Source: Pseudomonas sp. DTU12.3
GTDB taxonomy: Bacteria; Pseudomonadota; Gammaproteobacteria; Pseudomonadales; Pseudomonadaceae
Assembly: GCF_004124275.1 (NCBI RefSeq)
Contig: NZ_CP027218.1
Coordinates: 1,739,501 to 1,803,500, forward strand
Length of the DNA stretch: 64,000 nucleotides
Reading direction: 5' to 3'
Part shown: positions 54,950 to 63,439 of the stretch, one piece after another
How positions within the stretch are numbered: position 1 is the first letter of the stretch
Layout: the number at the start of each line of letters is the position of its first letter
The notes under the pieces: model-generated
Told to the model about the DNA's origin: nothing
The model's input: the letters and a program-made list of their open reading frames with translations, nothing else
Databases searched by the model: none
Position numbers and translations under genes: made by a program

Positions 54950-55070
54950 TCCACGTTTTGGCGGAAGTCGCCGGGTCTGAAAAATGCGCAAAACACGCTG
55001 CCTGCCTTGGCGAACTTGGTACGGAATCAGATGGGATGATCTGGAAAAGCCACTCAACGCGAATTGGCAT
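54950..55070 (-). pseudogene. ParE/RelE-like toxin remnant behind an RHH antitoxin
   Basis: An ATG at 55070 overlaps the antitoxin end by 17 bases and gives MPIRVEWLF, a normal ParE/RelE-type start. The rest of that frame does not fit. In another frame, about 54956-55039, the translation reads HLIPYQVRQGRQRVLRIF then QTRRLPP, which looks like a ParE C-terminal part. The two pieces fit in order with about 60 residues of the middle missing and a frame change, so this looks like a deletion remnant. The fit to ParE is from memory of the family and should be tested by search. Confidence 0.55.
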
Positions 55071-55293
55071 TCCATTTATCAGCGATGGCCTGGACTTCAT
55101 CAGTAGAAGTGAAATCCCCAGCATCGGCCTCCTTCAGTGCTTGCTGGATATCTTCGACTCGCCAAGCTTCCCGCGCCAGGTATTCACGCAGTGCATCCAC
55201 AGCCAAGCAAGACTGGCTGCGCCCCGTTGCTTTGGCGAGGTTGGCGAGCGTGTCAGCGATCTCATCTGGGATACGCAGCGACATGAAGGACAT
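55054..55293 (-). CDS. Ribbon-helix-helix antitoxin (CopG/ParD type)
   Basis: The ATG at 55293 gives MSFMSLRIPDEIADTLANLA; upstream residues of the frame do not look like protein. The 79-residue product begins with a RHH strand (MSLRIPDEI), a helix-turn-helix pair (ADTLANLAKATGRSQSCLAV, DALREYLAREAWRVEDIQQA) and an acidic C-terminal tail (KEADAGDFTSTDEVQAIADK) of the kind that holds a toxin. It overlaps the remnant of a ParE/RelE-like toxin. The antitoxin seems intact and could still bind its operator. Confidence 0.8.
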   Translation of the reverse strand: MSFMSLRIPDEIADTLANLAKATGRSQSCLAVDALREYLAREAWRVEDIQQALKEADAGDFTSTDEVQAIADKWNANSR

Positions 55294-55470
55294 GTAGGGC
55301 TCGGTGTAATGGTGTGTGATACATGACACTACAGCGTGTTATGAGGAGAGGGCAGCCCCGTTTGTCTTTCGGGTAAGACGAAATGCGTTTTGCGTTGCTG
55401 ATGATTTGGTTGAAAGGGTCGATACAGCAGGGGATAGTGCGCGGCTGAAAAAGTTTCCAAGGAGCAGCAA

Positions 55471-56205
55471 ATGGCAGTGAAGTCTCGCTGGATCGGTTGT
55501 GCGGCACTGTGCGGGTGGTTGCTGGCGGGGCAGGCATTTGCCGAATGCACACCGGCGCCCACGGCGCATGAGATGGATTTCTCCCTCTGCAAGGACTGGC
55601 CGGCGCTCCCCGGATTGACGCTAACTGCCGCCGCTCATTTCTCTCCCGATCCGGAGTATGGCGCATCAGGGACTGTGGGTCACTACGACCTGCGTTTGGC
55701 CTTGGTGGCGAGTGCAGACTCCAAGCCGTTAGCGAGTTTCCATCAGCCCTCGGCATTCTCTGTGGATGCCATCGCGCTCGATGAACTGAAATTCGATACT
55801 GCCCGCTATAAGCTCGCGCCTGAATTACAGGCCTTTGGTGTTCGAGTGCGGTTCAAAGGCTCTTCCCGTGTGAATCCTCTGGATGAAACCTGGTTGTCGC
55901 TGTATGTGAAAGACGGCAACGCGTTGCGTCCGGTAATGGATCGGCTGGTGGTTTATGAATACGGTGGGGAGTGGGATGGCAATTGTGCGGGAGAACGTTA
56001 CGAGACTTCGCGAACCGTGGCTTTGGCCAGGACCAGCACCCATGGCTATGCCGACCTTATTATCAAAACGACCAGCAGCTCGACCGTTGGCAAGGGTGAG
56101 GGTGAGGCGTGCGTATCCAATTCCGTTACGCAAAAACCTGTCTTGACGACACTTCGCTATGACGGCAAAAGCTACGTAATGCCTGAAGATTTCAAAGGCC
56201 AGTAA
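55471..56205 (+). CDS. Secreted protein of unknown function, paralogue 1 (244 aa)
   Basis: An AAGGAG ribosome site precedes the ATG by 6 bases. A signal peptide (MAVKSRWIGCAALCGWLLAG, cleaved after AFA) leads to a mature part with six or more cysteines. It shares with the next gene the segments DLRLALVAS, DTARYKLAPELQAFGVRV, SRVNPLDETWLSLYVKDGN, LRPVMDRLVV, HGYADLI and YDGKSYVMPEDFKG. No known family was recognised. The two genes are 29 bases apart and probably co-transcribed after a duplication. Confidence 0.85.
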   Translation: MAVKSRWIGCAALCGWLLAGQAFAECTPAPTAHEMDFSLCKDWPALPGLTLTAAAHFSPDPEYGASGTVGHYDLRLALVASADSKPLASFHQPSAFSVDAIALDELKFDTARYKLAPELQAFGVRVRFKGSSRVNPLDETWLSLYVKDGNALRPVMDRLVVYEYGGEWDGNCAGERYETSRTVALARTSTHGYADLIIKTTSSSTVGKGEGEACVSNSVTQKPVLTTLRYDGKSYVMPEDFKGQ

Positions 56206-56234
56206 GACAGATACCTTTTATTCAAGGAAGACTG

Positions 56235-56999
56235 ATGATCCCAACAACAGTGATCTTAAAAACAGCGAACTCGCGTAATACATTGCTTGGCACTTTCATC
56301 GCAATTGGCCTTTTGACGATGACTGCTCAGGCTCAAGCTCAAGCCGCCTGCGAAGTGAAGAAGTTCGACGGCCACTCCCTCTCGCGCTGCAAGCCGTGGC
56401 CAGCGTTCAACGATCAGTCGATCGCGGCGAAATCTTCTTTTCTGTCGGATTCGGGTGACGATGAGATGGGCGTGTTCGATCTGGAACTGGCGCTCGTCAG
56501 TTCGACAAGCGGCAAGAGTCTCGCCACCTACGCCAAGCCGGGTGCCTACAATTCCGACGCCATCAGCTTCGACGACCTGACAATCGATACGGCCCGTTAT
56601 CGCTTGGCTGCTGATGTCCGTGCATTCGGCTTGCGTTCAAAGTTTGCCAGCCACGGCTCTAGAGCCAATCCTTACGCGAAAACCGATCTCGCGTTGTATG
56701 TGCGCGAAGGCAACAAGCTGCGTCCGGTACTGGAAGGCTTGGTGATTCGCAAAGAGTTCGGCGAAGGCACGGATGAGTGTGGTACCGAGGACACGCAAAT
56801 CCGCCGGACTGTCGATATCGGCCCGGTCAGTCATCATGGTTTTGCCGATCTGATCGTCAGCTCGAGTGGCTCGGTATACAAATCTTCCCTGGCGGGCAAA
56901 GAGTGCATCTCGAAAACCATCGAGATGAAGAAAACCCGCGTCACCCTGACTTACGATGGTCAGCAATACATCGTCCCCGAAGACCTCAGAGGTTATTGA
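56235..56999 (+). CDS. Secreted protein of unknown function, paralogue 2 (254 aa)
   Basis: It starts after AAGGAAG with a long signal sequence ([20 protein letters not shown], cleavage near AQAQAA). The mature part matches its upstream neighbour: [63 protein letters not shown] and [14 protein letters not shown]. Identity is moderate by eye, so the duplication is old. Cysteine positions are partly conserved. Function unknown; likely periplasmic or exported. Confidence 0.85.
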   Translation: MIPTTVILKTANSRNTLLGTFIAIGLLTMTAQAQAQAACEVKKFDGHSLSRCKPWPAFNDQSIAAKSSFLSDSGDDEMGVFDLELALVSSTSGKSLATYAKPGAYNSDAISFDDLTIDTARYRLAADVRAFGLRSKFASHGSRANPYAKTDLALYVREGNKLRPVLEGLVIRKEFGEGTDECGTEDTQIRRTVDIGPVSHHGFADLIVSSSGSVYKSSLAGKECISKTIEMKKTRVTLTYDGQQYIVPEDLRGY

Positions 57000-57003
57000 T
57001 CCA

Positions 57004-57420
57004 ATGCTCGGCGGCCTCAACCATTTGACCCTTGCAGTCAGCGACCTGGATCGCAGCCTGAGGTTTTATCGCGAGATGCTGCAGTTGCGCGTTGAGGCGA
57101 CGTGGGACGCCGGCGCCTATTTGTCGTTGCCGGGGCTGTGGTTGTGTCTATCGCTGGATCCGCACCGCAATATTGCGCACAGCGCCGATTACACCCATTA
57201 CGCCTTCAGCCTGGGTTCAGCGGACTTTGCGGTCTTCGTTCAATCGCTAAAAGCCGCCAACGTCAAAGAATGGCGGGACAACCGCAGCGAAGGTGCGTCG
57301 TTCTACTTTCTCGATCCCGATGGCCACAAGCTTGAGGTCCACGTCGGCGATCTCGCTTCGCGGCTGGCAGCGTGTCGGCAAAAACCGTACGCCGGCATGC
57401 GTTTTTACGACGAGCAGTGA
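57004..57420 (+). CDS. fosA: Fosfomycin-resistance glutathione transferase FosA
   Basis: The 138-residue product starts [20 protein letters not shown] at ATG 57004, four bases after the paralogue 2 stop. The metal ligands of FosA are all present: His7 in GLNHLTL, His65 in YTHYAFS and Glu111 in [15 protein letters not shown]-type C-terminal region [17 protein letters not shown] matches the drug-binding end. FosA adds glutathione to fosfomycin. Chromosomal fosA is common in Pseudomonas. A hairpin follows the stop. Confidence 0.92.
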   Translation: MLGGLNHLTLAVSDLDRSLRFYREMLQLRVEATWDAGAYLSLPGLWLCLSLDPHRNIAHSADYTHYAFSLGSADFAVFVQSLKAANVKEWRDNRSEGASFYFLDPDGHKLEVHVGDLASRLAACRQKPYAGMRFYDEQ

Positions 57421-57438
57421 TCAGCCGCAATCGGCTGA
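57421..57438 (+). other. Small hairpin after fosA
   Basis: TCAGCCG, CAAT and CGGCTGA form a 7-bp stem directly after the fosA stop. No T tract follows, so it is at best a weak terminator. Confidence 0.5.
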
Positions 57439-57480
57439 TATAGACTGACGGCCACGTGTTCTGGCGCTTGCAGGGTTTCC

Positions 57481-58119
57481 ATGACTCCATCGTTATTAAT
57501 GGCCGTGCTGGCCTCGGGTTTCATTTACGGCATTACGCCGGGGCCGGGTGTGCTGGCCGTATTTGGCATTGGCGCGGCGCATGGGCGGCGGGCGGGGGCG
57601 GGGTTTCTTTGCGGGCATCTGCTGGGCGATGTGGTCTGGTGCAGTACCGCGTTGATCGCGATTGTCGGCGCGCGGGAAATCGGCAGCACTGCGTTCGACG
57701 TGCTTGGCGTCCTCAGCGGTCTGTACCTGTTCTGGCTCGGCTGGCGTGCAGTGCGTGCCCAGCCTCGCAGCGGTGACGAACCGCAAGGAGCGGCGCGTAA
57801 ACCTTTCTGGCACGGCATTCTGTTCGGATTGACCAATCCCAAGGCTTATCCGGTGGCAGTTGCAACGTTTACCGCGCTGCTGTCGAGCCGCGCGGAGCTG
57901 CTCAATTGGTCGATGCTGCCAGCGCTGATCGCCCTGAGTTTCCTCGGCGGATTGCTTGCCTACGCTATTCTGATTGGCGTGGTCGGCGCGCAACGCGTGC
58001 GCACGCTGTATCAGCGTCATGAACTGTTGATCACGCGTTTGTGTGGTGTGATGTTCATCGGTTTTGCCATCAATGCGCTGATGCATGCGCTGCCGGGGCT
58101 GATGCCGAACAAGGCTTGA
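57481..58119 (+). CDS. LysE/RhtB-family amino-acid exporter
   Basis: The 212-residue protein has six hydrophobic segments and the family pattern ASGFIYGITPGPGVLAVFGI near the start, GFLCGHLLGDVVWCSTALIA, and FGLTNPKAYPVAVATFTALL. It removes excess amino acids or homoserine-type compounds from the cell. It stands alone between fosA and the GGDEF gene. The exact substrate is not known. Confidence 0.88.
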   Translation: MTPSLLMAVLASGFIYGITPGPGVLAVFGIGAAHGRRAGAGFLCGHLLGDVVWCSTALIAIVGAREIGSTAFDVLGVLSGLYLFWLGWRAVRAQPRSGDEPQGAARKPFWHGILFGLTNPKAYPVAVATFTALLSSRAELLNWSMLPALIALSFLGGLLAYAILIGVVGAQRVRTLYQRHELLITRLCGVMFIGFAINALMHALPGLMPNKA

Positions 58120-58198
58120 TGTTGTTTGCAGGGACGCGCGAACCCAAGGTCAGGGATGGTTGATGAGTGCTGTATTGCCCGGACACCCACGCTGAACC

Positions 58199-59548
58199 AT
58201 GGAAAGCCGAAACTCCGCGCCGTTGGCGAGTTACATCGACCTGTTGCTGGACGCCGTTTGCGCGGTCGACAAGCAGGGCCGGTTCGTTTTTGTCAGTGCT
58301 GCCTGCGAGCGGGTTTTCGGCTACACGCCTGAAGAGCTGATCGGCCGGCCAATGATCGAATTGGTGCACCCGGCTGATCGCCAGCGCACCCTCTCGGCCG
58401 CCAGCGAAATCATGGGCGGCGAGCCGAAACATAATTTCGAGAACCGCTATGTGCGCAAGGACGGCAGCGTCGCGCATATCCTGTGGTCGGCGCGCTGGTC
58501 GGAAGTTGATCAACTGCGCATCGCTGTCGCCCGCGATATCACCGAGCGCAAACAGGCTGAGTCGCGGCAAGCAGCGTTGTATGCAATCTCTGAGGCCGCC
58601 CATGTCGCCGAGGATTTGCTGGCGCTGTTCAAGCGTATCCATCTGATCATTGGTGAATGGTTGCCGGCGCTGAATTTCTCCGTGGCGCTGTATGACGAAC
58701 ATTGCGCGCAACTGAATTTTCCCTATCACGTTGACGATCACGAATTGCAGCCCGAGCAGCCCGGAACCGTCACCGGGCGCTTGTGTGCGGAAGTTATCCG
58801 TAGCGGTCAGCCGATTCTTCTGACGCCGGACAGTGCGGATTCCCCAGCTGATTTTGCCGAGTTGGTCGCCGGGCAGGATTCACCCTGCTGGCTGGGCGTC
58901 CCGTTGAATTCGAAGAACGGCACCATCGGCGCACTGATCGTCAAAAGCCTGCCCGGCGGCGAACGCTACACCGAGCAGGACAAAGAACTGCTGCAATACG
59001 TCTGCGCCCAGGTCGCCACCGCCATCGAACGGCAACAACTGCATGCGCGGCTGCGGCGGATGGCGCAGTACGACCAACTGACGCAATTGCCCAATCGCGA
59101 GTTGCTGCGCGACCGATTGAAAGCCGCGCTGGCCTGCGCGCACGAGCAGTCGGGACACATGGCATTGCTGTATGTCGACCTTGATCGCTTCAAGCAGGTC
59201 AACGACACCTTCGGTCACGCAGTGGGCGATATGTTGCTGCAAACCGTGGCCAACCGCCTCAAGGGCTGCGTGCGCGAGACCGACACGGTCGCGCGGATCG
59301 GTGGTGATGAATTCGTGGTGCTGCTGCACAGCGTGCACGCTGCGGAAGATGCCGACAGCGTTGCGGAAAAAATCCGACAGGTGCTGGTGCAGCCCATGCG
59401 TCTGGATGGCCATAACCTGCATATCGAACCGAGCATCGGTGTCGCTCGTTTTCCAGAGCATGGCAGCGAGGAAGAGCAACTGTTCCGTCATGCCGATCAG
59501 GCGATGTACGCCGCCAAACGGCTGAACCATCACGCGCTCAACAGTTGA
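58199..59548 (+). CDS. PAS-GAF-GGDEF diguanylate cyclase
   Basis: The 449-residue cytosolic protein has a PAS domain (about 11-118: RFVFVSAACERVFGYTPEEL, RKDGSVAHILWSARW), a GAF domain (about 125-278) and a GGDEF domain (about 282-445). The active site is RIGGDEF with GGDEF at 368-372; the inhibitory RxxD site is RETD at 359-362, five residues before it. Both signs point to an active, product-inhibited enzyme making cyclic di-GMP. No EAL domain. No membrane segment is seen, so it senses an internal cue. Confidence 0.92.
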   Translation: MESRNSAPLASYIDLLLDAVCAVDKQGRFVFVSAACERVFGYTPEELIGRPMIELVHPADRQRTLSAASEIMGGEPKHNFENRYVRKDGSVAHILWSARWSEVDQLRIAVARDITERKQAESRQAALYAISEAAHVAEDLLALFKRIHLIIGEWLPALNFSVALYDEHCAQLNFPYHVDDHELQPEQPGTVTGRLCAEVIRSGQPILLTPDSADSPADFAELVAGQDSPCWLGVPLNSKNGTIGALIVKSLPGGERYTEQDKELLQYVCAQVATAIERQQLHARLRRMAQYDQLTQLPNRELLRDRLKAALACAHEQSGHMALLYVDLDRFKQVNDTFGHAVGDMLLQTVANRLKGCVRETDTVARIGGDEFVVLLHSVHAAEDADSVAEKIRQVLVQPMRLDGHNLHIEPSIGVARFPEHGSEEEQLFRHADQAMYAAKRLNHHALNS

Positions 59549-59663
59549 TCGGGTTCACCGTTCGTCGCAGCGCCGGCAACTTTTCTAAACCTTTGCCCGT
59601 CAGAAAATTCCTAATCTAGGCGGGCACCTGCTCGCCACGATCATTACCAAGAGGTAGAGAATC

Positions 59664-59819
59664 ATGCCTAATTCAAGAAACTCGAACTCGGGAAACTTCG
59701 CCAACGATCGAACGAAGGCTTCTGAAGCCGGTCGCAAAGGTGGCAAAACCACCACCACGACGGTCGATAAAGAGCCAAAACCAGACATGGGCCGCAAGCC
59801 CGCGCAGAAATCGAAGTAG
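59664..59819 (+). CDS. KGG-motif stress peptide (51 aa)
   Basis: Too short for routine ORF lists. It starts MPNSRNSNSGNFANDRTKAS after AAGAGGTAG, and has one SEAGRKGGKT unit of the KGG (con-10/YciG) type, then a run of threonines and a basic tail MGRKPAQKSK. Members are hydrophilic, unfolded proteins raised under stress or stationary phase. It lies 75 bases before the DUF4142 gene on the same strand. Confidence 0.85.
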   Translation: MPNSRNSNSGNFANDRTKASEAGRKGGKTTTTTVDKEPKPDMGRKPAQKSK

Positions 59820-59894
59820 TCGGTGAAGGTTGTTTTGATTGAGAGGCGGGGGCGTAAGCTCCCGCTTGAATTTCGCAAGAAGGAGGGCGCGACC

Positions 59895-60398
59895 ATGAAC
59901 CTGATGGCCACCCGTATACGCAATGCCAGTATCGCAACCTTGCTGGGCCTGTGCGCCACCAGTGTGTTTGCCCAGTCGCCCGCCGAATTCATCAACGATG
60001 CGTCCGCCAAAGGCATGGCCGACATTGAAGCCAGCCGTCTGGCGCATCAGAAGTCCGAGTCCAAAGAGGTCAAGGACTACACCATCGTCGTGATCAACGA
60101 CCGCACCACGGCCAATCAGCACTTGGCGAAGATCGCCAAGAAGCTCGACCTGCCTGTCGCGCCGCGTGAAGAAATCGCCGACAAGGCCAAAGAATTGATG
60201 CCGCAAGTGACCGATGGAGCCACCTTCGACCAGGCCTACGCCGCCAGTCAGGTGAAGGCCACTGAAGAGGCCATAGAGCAGATTCAGCAGGAAGCGCAGA
60301 GCACCGACGTGCCGGAGATCAAGGCCTTCGCCGACGAGACGTTGCCGAAGTTGCAAAACCATCTGCAAATGGCTCGTGCTTTACAGGCTAGCCGCTAA
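59895..60398 (+). CDS. DUF4142 periplasmic protein
   Basis: The ATG at 59895 has AAGGAGG 9 bases upstream; the 24 residues before it in the frame are not coding. The 167-residue product has a signal peptide (MNLMATRIRNASIATLLGLC, cleaved after VFA) and a DUF4142 four-helix bundle (FINDASAKGMADIEASRLAH, KEVKDYTIVVINDRTTANQH, FDQAYAASQVKATEEAIEQI). The fold is ferritin-like and the family is often stress-induced, in line with the KGG gene beside it. Function unknown. Confidence 0.88.
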   Translation: MNLMATRIRNASIATLLGLCATSVFAQSPAEFINDASAKGMADIEASRLAHQKSESKEVKDYTIVVINDRTTANQHLAKIAKKLDLPVAPREEIADKAKELMPQVTDGATFDQAYAASQVKATEEAIEQIQQEAQSTDVPEIKAFADETLPKLQNHLQMARALQASR

Positions 60399-60405
60399 GC
60401 AAGAT

Positions 60406-60475
60406 CAAAAGATCGCAGCCTTCGGCAGCTCCTACATTCATCCGTGTAGGAGTTGCCGCAGGCTGCGATCTTTTG
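60406..60475. repeat. REP pair between convergent genes
   Basis: AAAAGATCGCAGCCTTCGGC and an inverted arm with TTGCCGCAGG, about 12-base spacer. Confidence 0.88.
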
Positions 60476-60479
60476 CTTT

Positions 60480-60890
60480 TCAGCATTCATTCAAATCCTG
60501 CTTCGGCTTACTTTTCTCACCCAGCCCCTCCAGATTGAACACTTCCCCTTCGCCCAACGCGCGGTAATGCTTGCGCAGCGCCTCCAACTGCTTCAAATCC
60601 AGCGCCTCCAGCCCAAGCATCGCGTTCTGCGCTTCTTTCGTCACGAACAGCAACTCATCGATTTTCAAATGCAGAATGTCGGTATCGCGGTTCTGTGTGT
60701 TTTGAATCAGGAAAACCATCAGGAACGTGATGATCGTCGTCGAGGTATTGATGATCAGTTGCCAGGTATCGTTGTAATGAAAAATCGGCCCACTCAATCC
60801 CCAGAGTCCGATCAGGACCAACGCGCCCATGAAGGTCTTGGGGCTACCGGCCCACAGAGCGAGCTTTTGGGAAATTTTTGCGAATTTCAT
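60480..60890 (-). CDS. Low-affinity iron permease-like membrane protein (136 aa)
   Basis: The product starts MKFAKISQKLALWAGSPKTF and has two membrane spans with WGLSGPIFHYNDTWQLIINT and TTIITFLMVFLIQNTQNRDT between and after them. This is the PF04120 pattern (Fet4-like low-affinity iron permease), in which NTQNRD is conserved. The C-terminal half is helical and charged (HLKIDELLFVTKEAQNAML). Iron transport has been shown only for some family members. Confidence 0.85.
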   Translation of the reverse strand: MKFAKISQKLALWAGSPKTFMGALVLIGLWGLSGPIFHYNDTWQLIINTSTTIITFLMVFLIQNTQNRDTDILHLKIDELLFVTKEAQNAMLGLEALDLKQLEALRKHYRALGEGEVFNLEGLGEKSKPKQDLNEC

Positions 60891-61102
60891 AGCCGTGTTC
60901 CTTATTGGGGGAGTGCCTGAGATTGAGACACTGACGGCTTTGAGAAAATTCTACCGGCATCTCCTGCCTTTCGATAAAAGCCAAGAGGCATTGCAGCAAC
61001 TTGAGGGCGAAACTTTCATTGTGCGGGTTTGTGGCTAGTATCAAGTGGCAATCAAATTGCCAGTAGCTTTAACACGGATAGAAATCAAGCCAGAGGCCCC
61101 TC

Positions 61103-62188
61103 ATGGAATTCTTCGAAAAGTTAGCCAGCCTAGCCGCCAAAGTTCGGCTGCAGAGCGCTGCAATCCAGACGGAAGAAGCAACGAAAAATGCGTTCGTCAT
61201 GCCATTCATCAGCACGGTTCTGGGCTACGACGTTTTTGACCCCACCGAGGTGACGCCCGAATTTGTCTGCGATATAGGTACGAAGAAAGGCGAGAAAATT
61301 GATTACGCCATCATGAAGGATGGTGAAGTGCAGATTTTGATTGAGTGTAAAAAGATCGGTGAGCCGCTACACATCAATCATGCTTCGCAGCTGTTTCGGT
61401 ACTTTCATGTGACCAGCGCGCGTATCTCGATTCTTACCAACGGTCAGGTCTACAAGTTTTTCACTGATCTGGACGCGCCGAACAAGATGGATGAAAAACC
61501 ATTTCTGGAGCTGGACCTTTTAGACATTGATGAATATTCGGTTCCTGAGCTGATCAAGCTGACCAAGTCGGCTTTTGATGTTGACTCGATCATCAGCGCC
61601 GCGGGCGAATTGAAATATGTCAGCCAAATCAAAAAGGTTATCGCGGCGCAGGTCAGCAAGCCGGATGATGACTTTGTGAAGGTTTTTGCGTCTCGTGTTT
61701 ACGACGGCGTGATCACCCAAAAAGTACGTGAGCAGTTTCACGAGTTGACACGTAAAGCGGTCGTGCAATTTCTGAATGACCAGATCAATGACCGACTTAA
61801 ATCTGCGATGAGTGGTGCGATCCAGCCAGCATTGGCTTCGCTGCCGTCCGCCACTGCGGGTACTGATCCAGTAGATCCGCGAGACGAATCAGATGACAAG
61901 GTGCTGACAACCCTGGAAGAGCTTGAGGGATATCACATCGTTCGTGCGCTCGTTCGCTCGGTGGTCGATGCGAAGCGAATCGTTCAGCGTGATACGCAGA
62001 GTTACTTTGGCATTCTGCTGGATGACAACAATCGCAAACCGATCTGCCGGTTACATTTCAATCGATCCCAGAAGTACATCGGCATCTTCGATGAGGAAAA
62101 AAACGAAACCCGTCATCCAATCAGTTCAATTGACGACATTTATGAGTATTCGGACCATTTGAAGAAAACGGTCGGGTATTACGATTGA
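61103..62188 (+). CDS. Stand-alone HsdR-N-type nuclease domain protein (361 aa)
   Basis: The 361-residue product has a type I restriction HsdR N-terminal (PD-(D/E)xK) pattern: TEEATKNAFVMPFISTVLGY, VCDIGTKKGEKIDYAIMKDG with Asp67, and ILIECKK with Glu81 and Lys83, followed by a C-terminal half with no helicase motor. There is no HsdM or HsdS beside it. Codon use and AT content look richer than in the neighbours. The gene is complete, with its own terminator. It could be a defence nuclease, a transcriptional or DNA-repair factor, or a solo remnant; the role is open. Confidence 0.8.
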   Translation: MEFFEKLASLAAKVRLQSAAIQTEEATKNAFVMPFISTVLGYDVFDPTEVTPEFVCDIGTKKGEKIDYAIMKDGEVQILIECKKIGEPLHINHASQLFRYFHVTSARISILTNGQVYKFFTDLDAPNKMDEKPFLELDLLDIDEYSVPELIKLTKSAFDVDSIISAAGELKYVSQIKKVIAAQVSKPDDDFVKVFASRVYDGVITQKVREQFHELTRKAVVQFLNDQINDRLKSAMSGAIQPALASLPSATAGTDPVDPRDESDDKVLTTLEELEGYHIVRALVRSVVDAKRIVQRDTQSYFGILLDDNNRKPICRLHFNRSQKYIGIFDEEKNETRHPISSIDDIYEYSDHLKKTVGYYD

Positions 62189-62191
62189 TAG

Positions 62192-62219
62192 AAAAACCGG
62201 CCATCAGGCCGGTTTTTTT
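62192..62219 (+). terminator. Rho-independent terminator after the HsdR-N gene
   Basis: AAAAACCGGCC, ATCA and GGCCGGTTTTT make an 11-bp stem with a T run to 62219, starting 4 bases after the stop codon. Confidence 0.92.
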
Positions 62220-62433
62220 GGGGTCGATTATTCTGTGATCTTCAAGTCTGCGACCCAGTGGAAATATCCCATTGCCTCACACTCGACGGAGGTCGCCCGA
62301 ATCATGAGATCCAAACTGTTGGCGATGGGCCGTCGAGCGGTCTGACACCCTTTGCAATTCAGTCGCTCTGGAACTGCTCGCTGCGCTACCTGTATCGTGA
62401 CGAACCGCTGGAATGTCCCGACAGGAGAACGCA

Positions 62434-63204
62434 ATGAGTTGGTCCGCCAAACAATACGTCGCTTTCGAAGATGAGCGCACCCGTCCGGCCCGCGATCTGC
62501 TGGCAGCGATCCCCACGGCAGATGCGCGATCGGTGGTCGATATCGGTTGTGGTCCCGGTAATTCGACGGAGTTGCTGGTGCAGCGTTTTTTAGAAGCCAC
62601 GGTCAGCGGTCTGGACAGTTCGCCCGACATGATTACTGCGGCGCGCAAGCGCTTGCCGCAGTTGCAGTTCGATGTCGCCGAGATAGATATGTGGGCCGAT
62701 GCCGGGCCGTTTGATGTGATCTTCGCCAATGCCGTGCTGCAATGGGTGCCGGATCACGCGGCGTTGCTACCGACGCTGGCGAGCAAGCTTTCGGCGGGTG
62801 GCAGTCTGGCGATCCAGATGCCCGATAATCTCAACGAGTCATCCCACCGTCTGATGCGTGAAGTGGCCGCGAATGGCCTGTGGGCGAGCAAGCTTGCCGG
62901 CGCTGCGGGACAGCGTACCGACATGGCGAGTGCCAGCGATTATTTCTCGATGCTGCGGCCACACTGTTCGCGGGTCGATGTGTGGCGCACCACCTATTAT
63001 CACCCGTTGGCCGGTGGGGCGGCAGGGGTGGTGGAGTGGTTCAAGGGCAGTGGCTTGATTCCGTTTTTGAGTCCGCTCGACGAAACGGAAAAGGCGCAGT
63101 ATCTGGCGCAGTACCAGGCGGAAGTCGCGAAGGCTTATCCCGCATTGACGGATGGTTCGGTGCTATTGCCGTTCCCACGATTGTTCATCGTCGCGACTCG
63201 CTGA
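62434..63204 (+). CDS. tam: Trans-aconitate 2-methyltransferase Tam
   Basis: The ATG at 62434 follows AGGAG. The 256-residue product is close to E. coli Tam by eye: DERTRPARDLLAAIP, VDIGCGPGNSTELLVQRF (motif I, residues 35-52), LDSSPDMITAARKRLPQLQF, FANAVLQWVPDH, IQMPDNLNESSHRLMREVA and VWRTTYYHPL, ending LLPFPRLFIVATR. It methylates trans-aconitate, a toxic by-product of the citrate cycle. The paralogue at 17.7-18.6 kb is clearly less similar. Confidence 0.92.
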   Translation: MSWSAKQYVAFEDERTRPARDLLAAIPTADARSVVDIGCGPGNSTELLVQRFLEATVSGLDSSPDMITAARKRLPQLQFDVAEIDMWADAGPFDVIFANAVLQWVPDHAALLPTLASKLSAGGSLAIQMPDNLNESSHRLMREVAANGLWASKLAGAAGQRTDMASASDYFSMLRPHCSRVDVWRTTYYHPLAGGAAGVVEWFKGSGLIPFLSPLDETEKAQYLAQYQAEVAKAYPALTDGSVLLPFPRLFIVATR

Positions 63205-63253
63205 AATAAATTGGACCATTGTTCGGCTTGAGATTTTGGGTGCGGTGCGGACT

Positions 63254-63420
63254 CCCCCTCACCCCAGCCCTCTCCCGAGGGAGAGGGAGCCGATGCGTGT
63301 CGCTTCCAAAACCTGAGTTCGCCTCGATTTCGCACGTCGGCGTAGATCGTACTGGCACTGCGGTCAGTCCCCTCTCCCTTTGGGCGGTCCGACGTTTCGG
63401 GAGGGTTAGGGTGAGGGGCT
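63254..63420 (+). repeat. Long-terminal-inverted-repeat element, copy C (~167 bp)
   Basis: Same element as copies A and B: CCCCTCACCCCAGCCCTCTC at the left, GAGCCGAT, CCTGAGTTCGCCTCGAT, CGTCGGCGTAGATC, GCGGTCAGTCCCCTCTCC inside and GAGGGTTAGGGTGAGGGG at the right. The right arm carries a short insertion (TTTGGGCGGTCCGACG) not seen in copy A. It lies between convergent tam and a methyltransferase gene. Confidence 0.85.
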
Positions 63421-63439
63421 TCTCAAGGTGCAAACCCGC

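Noticed and set aside
62228..62434. Minus-strand ORF of 68 aa ending GYFHWVADLKITE
   Set aside because: The last 25 residues look protein-like and may be a gene remnant, but there is no ribosome site or recognised family and the rest is poor.
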